From Icerya purchasi (lineage: Eukaryota > Arthropoda > Insecta > Hemiptera > Monophlebidae): a DNA stretch of 64,000 nucleotides. The notes under the pieces are model-generated. The model had not been told where the DNA came from, did no database searches, and worked only from the letters and a program-made list of their open reading frames with translations. The DNA lies in assembly GCA_039619475.1 (NCBI GenBank), contig CM077115.1, positions 492,549,352 through 492,613,351 on the forward strand, read 5' to 3'. Below, piece by piece: positions 55,700 through 64,000 of the stretch (positions are counted from its first letter, which is position 1; the number at the start of each line of letters is the position of its first letter). Position numbers and translations under genes: made by a program.

Positions 55700-57497
55700 G
55701 GCGTCGCCATCTGTCCTCCGCCACCAACAAGTTAAATCATTCATTGTCCCTTCTTTGCAATGCTCTCTCTACTCTCCACCTCCCTCTTTCTCCTTCCAAG
55801 TCTTCCTGCATAATTTTTACTCTCCGCCCCTTTAACCGTGCTTTTATAAACATCAGTGTATCTGGTATTCCTATTCCCACTGTTAATTCCATATGTTACC
55901 TAGGTCTTTTCTTAAATAGTCGCCTACATTCCATGAACATATTAATTATATCTATAATTCTTCGATCAAAAGATTAAATCTCCTCAAATCTTTATCTCCG
56001 CTCAGGTGGGGTGGAGACCCGTGCGTTCTTTTAATTCTATACAAATGTATTATTCGGTCCAAACTCGACTATTGTTCCTTCGTTTATGGCAATGCCTCCA
56101 AATCTCTCCTTTCGAAACTTGACGTAATTCAAAATTCCTGCCTTCGTCTATGTATTGGTACTTTAAAATCTTCTACTATTCCTGCGATTCTATCAATCTG
56201 CCACTCAACCTCTATCCATTCGTCGTTCACTCCTCGGTTATCGTTTTTTAATAAAATGCCTCCCCATTTCGTCATCCAATCTTATTCCTTCCTATCTTCA
56301 TATTAAAAATCATTGGCGCTTGGCGCCTCATAGAATTCCGATTTTATCGCTTACAGCTGCCCGTGTTTCCAATTTTTCTCTCTACGTTTTCTCTTATAAC
56401 AGTCTTCTTTACTTTTCTTTAGATTTTAATAGCATATGCCACCCCATCAACTTCTCCTCCCTCCCAATCCGCGCTAATTCTTCCTCTCGCAATGTAGTCA
56501 ACTTCGAATTCTTTCAGCTGCTGGACTCTTCTTTTCCTTCCCATGTCTTAATCTTCACGGATGGCTGCAAGAGTGATGGGGACGTGGGTGGTGCGTATAC
56601 GTTTCCTACGTTCCTGTACTCTGAGTCTTTCAGACTTCCTTCTTTCTGCTCTATCTTTTCGGCCGAATCGAACTCAATTCTTCGTGCCATTCATTTCATA
56701 TCCTCTACAAGTGGGGTTCACAAATTCCTGATCGTTTCCGATTCCAAAGGCGTTCTTCAAGCCATCTCCTCTCCTCCTTCTCATTCTTCTGACGGTACCA
56801 TCCTCTCTATTCGATCTTTTGTCTCCTCTTTGTTCTCGTCTCGTTCCATTATCATAGACTTTCTACGGGTTCCTAGTCATTCCAATATTGAGGGCAATGA
56901 GTCAGCTGACTCTTTAGCTCGCTCAGCCGTCCACAATGGTCTTTTCCTCGACTCTTTCCCTTCTTCAGACATTCTTTCTCTATCATGCTTTAATCATTCC
57001 AAACTTTGGTTGGACATGTATCCATCTTTATTCTCAAATCGCCTTTCACAGTACCGTCTTAATCAACCGGTTCCTCGTTTCCTGCCTTGGTTTCATTCTA
57101 TTCCTGTCTGTCGTCGTTCCACTGTTGTTTCCTTAATTAGACTCAGAATCAATCATTCTCTCCTCCCTTCTTCTCGCTTTCGATTCCCTTTGTCCCCTTC
57201 TCCTTTCTGCCCTCTTCACGCTTCTGAGCCTTCTTGTATTTGTGATTCAAATCTTATCCTTTTCGAATGTTCTGTACTCTCCAACGAACGCTCCTTTCTT
57301 TACGCCCAACTTTTAGCTTTGGGTCTTCCTACTCCCTTTAACGCTACCTATATCCTTTCCTTCCCATTGCCTTCAGTTATTTCGTTGCTGCTGTCCTTTG
57401 TTCTTTCCATTTCTGACCGCCTGGCTGTTTAGTTCTATTTCTTAATTTTCCATGTTGTTGGGTCAAGGCCGCTGGCGCGCCCAGGGTAGGAAAAAAA
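55700..57497 (+). mobile_element. 5'-truncated LINE (RT C-term plus RNase H), pyrimidine-rich strand
   Basis: The fragment begins in the reverse transcriptase: LPLSPSKSSCIIFTLRPFNR, ISVSGIPIPTVNSICYLGLF, then frameshifted LNLLKSLSPLRWGGDP and SRLDYCSFVYGNASKSLLS. It continues into the RNase H frame described separately. The 3' end reads GCCGCTGGCGCGCCCAGGGT, followed by an A-rich tail at 57489-57497. The coding strand is strikingly rich in C and T compared with its surroundings. It is a member of the I/R1-like group with RNase H and differs from the 48880-52900 element. Confidence 0.85.
56320..57432 (+). CDS. RNase H and C-terminal domain of a LINE ORF2
   Basis: An uninterrupted frame of 370 codons that continues a frameshifted upstream reverse transcriptase, so it has no start codon of its own. 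The RNase H active site is visible as D81 (LIFTDG), E116 (SAESNS), D141 (IVSDSKG) and D197 (GNESADSLA), the usual D-E-D-D set. RNase H removes the RNA strand during target-primed reverse transcription. The C-terminal part has the CPLHASEPSCICDSNLILFE Cys/His motif that ends many such ORF2 proteins. Lack of stops over 370 codons suggests a fairly recent insertion despite the broken RT. Confidence 0.85.
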   Translation: MAPHRIPILSLTAARVSNFSLYVFSYNSLLYFSLDFNSICHPINFSSLPIRANSSSRNVVNFEFFQLLDSSFPSHVLIFTDGCKSDGDVGGAYTFPTFLYSESFRLPSFCSIFSAESNSILRAIHFISSTSGVHKFLIVSDSKGVLQAISSPPSHSSDGTILSIRSFVSSLFSSRSIIIDFLRVPSHSNIEGNESADSLARSAVHNGLFLDSFPSSDILSLSCFNHSKLWLDMYPSLFSNRLSQYRLNQPVPRFLPWFHSIPVCRRSTVVSLIRLRINHSLLPSSRFRFPLSPSPFCPLHASEPSCICDSNLILFECSVLSNERSFLYAQLLALGLPTPFNATYILSFPLPSVISLLLSFVLSISDRLAV

Positions 57498-57889
57498 AAT
57501 AAGATTAATCTATATATTTTAATAATTGATAAAATTGATGTACATCTTTACATAGTAATCTGATAATACGGATAGTTGAATATCGAGTTTGATGCAAATA
57601 TATATCAGTTATTTCGAGCCAATAGAATACCTTTTTAAACAAAGTTTATTTCTGATGATATTCAATAAAACGTAGCAGTTACAAAAGGCTGATTTTATTC
57701 TGTTAAAATCTTCCTTTGACATGTTGTGTTAATGGACTATTTATTCAACGACGATGATAATTTTTGGTCCTAACACGTTTCAATGTGTAATTAAAAAGTA
57801 TTAATCTCCTATTGTAGTGTTCAAATATTGTTGTATATACAATAATTTTCAAGGTTTTAGTGAACCATTTATAAATAAATGTATTTCAT

Positions 57890-57948
<59 letters not shown>

Positions 57949-60900
57949 CATAGATAGATATATTAATGGCTATACCATTTTAACGCCAGGGGTCATCAGG
58001 AAAAGTATCCTATCACGAAATTTGTCCCATATATAAAACTTTAATGCGATATTAGCGCCCCTACATCCCCTGGTGATGAAAATTGGAACTGAATGATTTT
58101 TTTCTGTCGAACGGCGTAGCCAATGAAAAAGTTTACTCTTCTATAAGAATTATAGAAGAACTATACCTGGGGGTGAAGGCGGCTTGCCCCATTCCGAGGC
58201 CCGAAGGGAGGAGTTTTTATATATATATATGTATATTTATAAAAATATTTTCGTAACCCCTCCACGAAATTTTGGTCTAGATACGGCCCTGTTCTCGCGC
58301 AAATAATTAATGCGGAGTTAAAAATTGAAAATTACATTAATAGATGTGTAGGGTTATAATCGAAAATTTACAATATTACAAACTCCAAAAAAACTGTAAA
58401 ATTATCTTTTCAAAATGTTCTCATATAACAAAATTGAATTCTTGTTTAATTAACTTTCTTTTGTCCGATCAGTCAGTTTACTTGAAAATTGAACTGCACG
58501 TCTTTAGAGATCGATGCTTCACTCGCATACCTTGGCCACTGTTCTTTGACTAGTTAGTATTAATATAACTATCCTTTTTATTAATGTTCTAGTTGAATTT
58601 CACGACTTACGCTAAATGAGTGTATGTGTAGATTCAGTCATGCTTTTAAATGTGAAAAATATTCTGTGTATATTACTTGTTTTCAAACTATTTTAGGAAC
58701 TTTGCGTAGCTGAATAACTTTATTTTAAATAAAAATGTTTTTTTTTTAGAAATTTTAAATACAGTCTGGTAGAATTCTTTCAGGTTTGATAAACTAAAAA
58801 TTACTTTGTTGCTCGGACTAAAATGTCAATTTTTTTTCATACTTTCTAGATGATAAGCTACAAATATCGAACACTAAATAGTATATAGTAATTTTTAAGT
58901 TATATTTTTCAGGTTATTTTTCGGCGTGCACTTGATTATAATCTAACAAATCTGATATTTGTCATTTTATAGTCCTCATTTTAAATGAAATTATGTTAGA
59001 ACGTGGAGGTAAAGGAAAGTTAACTGACTACTCAAAATTACATGATGCTTTTTTATTTTTAATATTCACTTGTAAAGTAAAAAATAACTAACATATGAGT
59101 TAAAGATGTTTAGCAAGAAATCAGTGGTAGTCCAATATTTTCCGAGGAATCTATTGCTTATAAAAATACTCCAGTTCAAGGCCGGTCAACCACCCATGAG
59201 AATTGAAATAGTTATTATAAATACACAAAAATCTGAAAAAAATCAAAAATGTAAAATAAATATTGATGATTGTTTAGGGTGTTCTTACCTTTAAAATAAA
59301 AAAGAAAAAATAGCTTCATTAATATTTTATACAAAATTTTGTATTACGAGTATAATCAATAACATATGTAATTTTTATTAATGTTCATATACGGGGTAAT
59401 TCATTTATGTAAATTATTAATGTATAAATCAAAATGATGGAAATTATTAATAGTATGAATATTAGTGAAAAATGTATTGTTATTTATAAAATAAATATGT
59501 GAAGAACATTTTCAAAATCCTGGGCACGGGCCTGCTCCAGTTATTGATTTAGCCAGTAATTACAGCTCTCCTTCTTTCTAGTTTTCTGTATGGTCTTTTA
59601 TCCTATGCATTCACTGAATCAATGGATTTTTACTTCTCTAGTATCAGATGAAAGTTTTGATATTTTTACCGTTAAACTTTTGCAACTATTTTTCCGTTCC
59701 AATTGCTGTGAATTTTGTTGTTGTTGTTATATATCTTTTCAATACCTTTGACTGGAAATGTTGAAGTCGTTTACAAGAAATGTTTTGCCTAAATATCTCA
59801 AAGATTCCATATTTCCATTTTAACGCTAAAATTGTGTTTTGTATACGAACACATTATTTTCTAGAGATATGCTAAATGTACTCTCTAATGTGTAGTATGA
59901 AGATTTAAAACAGGCATCCAATTTTTACATATTGTAAATATTTAGAGTAATTATATGGACTTTCTAATTAGAATTATATCTAAATATTTTTTCTAAATTT
60001 AACTGTGGTATATTTAATTCATAGTAAACTGAAGAACATTTTTTTCCCGTAAAAAAATGTTACACCGACTAACATTTACTTTAGTTTTCCATTTTATCTA
60101 TCACCTGTTCAATGTATTTAGATATTGTTGCAAATATTGTTGCACTAGCATTTTCGGTTTTGTATTTACAACAATAATAAGAGCGTCATCAACACATGTA
60201 AAGATTAACGAATGTGTGAATGTTAAATTCACAATGTAGATCGAGTGTAGCACTTGATCGAGCTAGCTGCTCTGGGACACAGAGACCACAGTATGAGACA
60301 TCGTCTGAAGATTCAGATTTATGCCGTCTCCGAAATGTCCTAGCTTATGATATAAATGCAAAGAGTTTACCTGGTAAAACTACGCTTTTATAACAATTAG
60401 GTGCGTCATACTTTATCGAGGACTTGCATCGGGAAAAACGGAGCTAAATAACAACGACGGGATTTCCGATGATACCAGTGAATGACGGAATACCGCTTTC
60501 GCAACCCGAATTGGTCTGCAGGTGTATTTTGAATGTTGTTTGTAGTCTTCATAAACCTTTCTAGTATTTCTGTCACTATAAACAACAAAAATATGTTTCG
60601 TTGTTCTCTCCGTAAAAGATTATCTTTTTCGTTCAAATGTTTGAAGTGATCTCGAAAGAATGTGTTTTTTATGATTTTGATTTTCATATTTTAGAATGTT
60701 GTATTCTTTTTGGCAAAATAGAATACAGTTTACTACTTGGCTCCTAGTCTCTGCGTTATGTAGCCTAGTTTCCGAATGATTTCTTTCCGCCTGTCAATTG
60801 CGTAAGAGAACTTCGCGTACGAGTTATTAACACTTTATCGTATAGCTTACGTTACCGATTGTACGCGGCTATCGTTGTTCTTAGAGGGTCATATTTGTTT

Positions 60901-61140
60901 TTAGAAAAATCTGTTGTTTTATTTGTTAGCTGTTAATTAATGCAGATTTCGAGAGGAATCGTGTCCGATGTTAAATTAATGTCAGCATGAGAAGATCATA
61001 AGTGCAATCTGGAATCTGCATGTTATGCGGTGAATTTTTTCACATTTTTGGTGACAACGAAGAAATCAAGTATAATAACCTGTTATGGCGCGCAGACTGG
61101 TATACGAATTCTCCTGGGGCTGCAACCGGTGATTCAAATT
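57498..61140. other. repeat-rich intergenic stretch without gene
   Basis: A (CA)n(TA)n microsatellite lies at 57890-57945. Around 58250-58290 the phrase GGTCTAGATACGGCCCTG looks like the inner-to-outer end of a DNA transposon (complement CAGGGCCGTATCTAGACC), but its partner was not found. A similar isolated end-like phrase (CTGGGCACGGGCCTG) is at about 59519. Short open frames have no recognisable features. Confidence 0.4.
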
Positions 61141-61146
61141 ATAACA

Positions 61147-61247
61147 AGTTCAGTCAACCATGATGTTTCATGCGCTGAGGATTCTGTATGCAAGACTACA
61201 ATTTACATTTACATAATGCTAAATTGGAAACAAGAAATCTGATTTTT
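61147..61247 (+). repeat. dispersed repeat, copy 2
   Basis: Matches 25541-25652 in the same orientation (TGATGTTT, GCGCTGAG, ATTTACATTTACATAAT, and the flanking TCTGATTTTT/TCTAATTTTT). Confidence 0.6.
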
Positions 61248-61255
61248 TACGCTAT

Positions 61256-61738
61256 AAAGAAAGAGAGACACGCCATTTTCGTGCTTTTTTGAACTTTTCG
61301 CCAACATCGAACGTTTCGTTAAAGAAATGAAATACCGTTTCGTTCCCGACAAACTTCTCTTTCTTTCCCACAATATATCACATGGCCGGGAAAAAAAATA
61401 CTTTTTTAAAAAAATTTAGAGCTTTCGGCGCCCAGAGTAAAGTTGGAAACCCAGATGTTCCAAACTGGAGAAATATATAGGGGAATGCGCGCGTATTTTT
61501 AAACTTGTTCATAATTATTAGCTATAATACTCGCGCCGCAAAGGGTGAGACACGTAATTTTTTTCGTTTTTTTGAACTTCTCGCCAACTTCAAAAGTTTC
61601 ATTAAGGAAATGAAAAACAGTTTCGTTCCCAACAAATGTCAATCTTTCCAACAATATATTACGCGCCCGAGAAAACAAATATTTTTTTCGAAACTTTCAA
61701 GCTTTTGGCACCTCCCGGGCTTAAATATAAAGTTGTAA
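61256..61738 (+). repeat. two diverged direct copies of a ~190-bp unit
   Basis: Copy 1 (about 61256-61450) and copy 2 (about 61538-61738) share, in order, GAGACACG, TTTTTTGAACTT, TCGCCAAC, GAAATGAAA, GTTTCGTTCCC, ACAATATAT, a CCGGGAAAA/CCGAGAAAA block, TTTCGGCGCC/TTTTGGCACC and AAAGTTG. Identity looks like 65-75% by eye. One copy has an open frame of 77 codons, but no conserved reading frame was established. Confidence 0.7.
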
Positions 61739-62639
61739 GTTCCGCTATAGTTTTCGTATACAGCATGCATATATTTGAGATACGTGTTAGTTTCATCAAC
61801 TTTTTTACTCGGGCTATTGCTTATGTGAACATCCTTTTTTTTTTTTTGCAGTTTTTGGGTCCAAAGGAGGGGTCTATATAATTTTTTAACCGAAATTTTT
61901 TGATTTTATGAAAAAACTTCTGCGATTTAATATTTTGAGTTTCACTTTTAAAGGGTTATCTGATGATGAGTTATGAATTTTTTAATGGTGATTCCTGAGG
62001 TAGTTTTAAATTCCATATTATATATTCTTGACGGTTTTTTGGGTACTTTACCGCCCAGGATAATCGGTTAGCTTGAAGTTATAGATATAGTTTTAAAGAG
62101 AATTTTAACTGTAATTTGTCATCAAATTTCGGAATTAATAAGTCAAACACCGTTAGTGAGTAATTGATTTTAATTGAATATTTTTGTCGTTTCTGAACCA
62201 TCCTATTAGCATTCCGTATATTATATGTACGGAATCCTAAAGATTACTCGTATATTCTTGAGAAACATTCCTATGGAATTTATTTTAATCTCTCGGAAGT
62301 TCCGGAAAATAATGCCTACCTCGTGTGAACTTCTTTCTTACGTTCGTTGAGTAAAGTGTAAATTCTCCTTGGAATATTTTTTTACTCGGAAGACGATTTA
62401 CAAGCGAAAAATATCAAAAGCTATTTGAAGTTATTGCAATTATTTAACTGTGAACAGAAGAACCAGAGTAGGAAGCCAACATTTTACATCCAATGATTTA
62501 TTACAATAGGCGAATTTCGCTCACTTGACGCTTTTGCATGACAAGTTGCAAAACAAAGTTAATTCTGGCACAATAGGCATTTTCGTTGAGATTTTCTCAG
62601 TTTTTCTGTCGAAACCGCAGTAGCTAATAAATGTTTGAG

Positions 62640-62990
62640 CTGGGCCAGTTTCTTCCGAGTTTCCTCCGAGTGTCCAGGTTTTTCTCCGATATTCCTGGAC
62701 AGTTCCCCCGATTTGACGTCCAGGTGCTCAAATTTCACCTCAAACCCCCTCAAGGTGCTCAAAAGTCACCACTATTTGTGTCCAGGCGATGAAATTTAAC
62801 CCAAGTTTCCCTCAGTTCCTCCAAGTTTCCTCCAATTTCCCTGGACAGTTCCGCTAACCCAAACCATATTTCATGTCTAAGTGCCTAAAATTCACCCCAA
62901 TTCCCGTCCAGATACTCGAAATTAACCCCAATTAGTGTCCAGGTACTGAAAGTTCACTGAACTTTCCCCGGTTCCCCTGTCCCGTTACCA
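62640..62990. repeat. degenerate ~30-bp periodic array
   Basis: A GTCCAGGTRCTSAAATT-like word followed by a CACCCCAA/AACCCCAA word recurs at about 62711, 62750, 62779, 62875, 62905 and 62937. It is interspersed with TTTCCTCC/TTCCCTGGACAG words. It looks like an old tandem array with varied spacing. Confidence 0.55.
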
Positions 62991-62999
62991 GTGGTCCAC

Positions 63000-64000
63000 G
63001 TAATCATAATATGTTCTATAGCAACCCCAACCCTTAGAATATTACACTCCAGTAATCCGAACACCCAACAGTCCCAGAGAAGGACCCCAACCCCAATTCT
63101 TGCATCATAGCCATAAAGTAACCTATATTTTAATATTTACTTGTATATTAACCCAATTTCCCGTCAAGGGATCCAGAGTACACTTAAGTATAACTCTCAA
63201 CTAGTACATCCCCATAATCCGAACACCCGTCAGGAGAAGGGGGCCCTAACCCATGCTCTGTTGTATGAACATATCTGATATTCAGAACTGAATAAGACGG
63301 AACCATTAATTTAATTCTATACAATGAAACTAGCCCTAGACCCCTCTGGCAATTTATCGATCTTTTAACGTCATATTATAATATATAATTTACTTATTTT
63401 TCCGCGGACGTGATTATTTTATAATTATTATTATAGATAATATTTTTAAGCTATGCGCATAATTACAACCTTGGAGGATATATTAATATACTAATTCAAA
63501 GAGTATTTTTCAAAATATAATTCGAGTCCACCTCGATAAATTATTTTTAATATTAGCATAATTTTAAGCATTTGTATAATTAATTAATTAATGCCTCCGA
63601 TAGATGGAAAAAATCTTCGGACAATTAAAATTTTTTCCGCGCGCGATTAATTTTATTTCGTGTAAAATTTCTGGTCGCTAAATAATATTTATCGACATCA
63701 TATTTTTTAATATTATACACATCTCAGTATAATTATTAAATGAAGGAACTCGCAGCATTGTTGCTGTAATCGCGCCAGTCTTTCTTTTTAGAAATCATCA
63801 GCCTCTGCAGGTATACATCCCCTTAACATGGCAGCCTTTGTATGCATAGCTCGCTTGCTATTTACCGTTATTCGGCAGAAGAATATTTTTTTTTTTCGCG
63901 TTCCCACACAATTACCATCGCGGTCATTCGTCAGGCGACATTTCCAAGAAGAACAATCGCTGCTCCGCAGCCTAAGACGCTTCACCGGTCGTTCACGACA
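63000..64000. other. repeat-like window end
   Basis: TAATCCGAACACCC followed by an AGAAGG-CCC-AACCC block occurs at about 63053 and again at about 63212. Further on, TTTTTCCGCGGACGTGATTA (63399) and TTTTTCCGCGCGCGATTAAT (63633) look like copies of a second unit. A short frame at 63788-63985 on minus (RLRSSDCSSWKCRLTNDRDG) could be a partial exon, but I do not recognise it. Confidence 0.35.

Noticed and set aside
58266..58290. complete DNA transposon ending in ACGGCCCTG
   Set aside because: Only one end-like phrase was found; no inverted partner or target duplication.
61505..61881. coding frames in the duplicated region
   Set aside because: The frames are not preserved between the two copies, so the duplication looks non-coding.
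62640..62990. CRISPR-like array
   Set aside because: The units are divergent and unevenly spaced, there are no cas genes, and the genome is eukaryotic.
63788..63985. partial exon on minus at the window end
   Set aside because: It contains a Cys/Arg-rich stretch but no recognised domain, and splice sites could not be tested at the edge.

Overview
This is an AT-rich, intron-containing, transposon-laden segment of an arthropod nuclear genome, most likely an insect. The transposon mix suggests a hemipteran or a similarly repeat-rich lineage, but that placement is inference. There are no operons, no rRNA genes, no CRISPR arrays and no viral genes.

Three host genes can be rebuilt with confidence, and all encode mitochondrial proteins. 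(1) ATP synthase subunit c (ATPsynC) lies on + at 10363-13390 in four coding exons, with a decayed mariner in its last intron. (2) MGME1, a mitochondrial genome maintenance exonuclease, lies on - at 22090-35365. Its five exons have matching splice phases and give 351 aa with the family's D/D/K catalytic spacing. A 9.2-kb intron splits it and holds a LINE, a nested Harbinger element, a SINE and microsatellites. (3) YME1L, the i-AAA mitochondrial protease, lies on + at 40664-42826 as one uninterrupted 720-codon reading frame.

The rest is mostly mobile DNA. Left to right: a HARBI1-like (PIF/Harbinger) transposase at 808-1731; a 5.6-kb non-coding element with ~55-bp terminal inverted repeats and a perfect 10-bp target duplication (3531-9134, MULE-like by structure); a mariner (11451-12352); a giant foldback whose arms carry the 3' end of a DDE transposase gene (14384-16543); a second mariner (~20056-20905); two tRNA-derived SINE-like units; a fragment of an uncharacterised transposon ORF (29590-30045); an RTE-type LINE (30155-32645) split by a 900-bp Harbinger element with a TAA duplication; a hAT-like element (35473-37437) with the 8-bp duplication GTTTGTAA, in the putative divergent promoter of MGME1; an I-like LINE with an internally inverted middle (48880-52900); a small hAT-type MITE (54074-54670); and a second, pyrimidine-rich LINE (55700-57497). 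The last 3 kb hold diverged tandem and periodic repeats.

The most unusual items are the 5.6-kb TIR element, the transposase-derived foldback, the nested Harbinger-in-RTE insertion with doubled termini, the internal LINE inversion, and a hammerhead-like motif at 48411-48441. I found no new multi-gene system; the novelty lies in the mobile elements and their arrangement.
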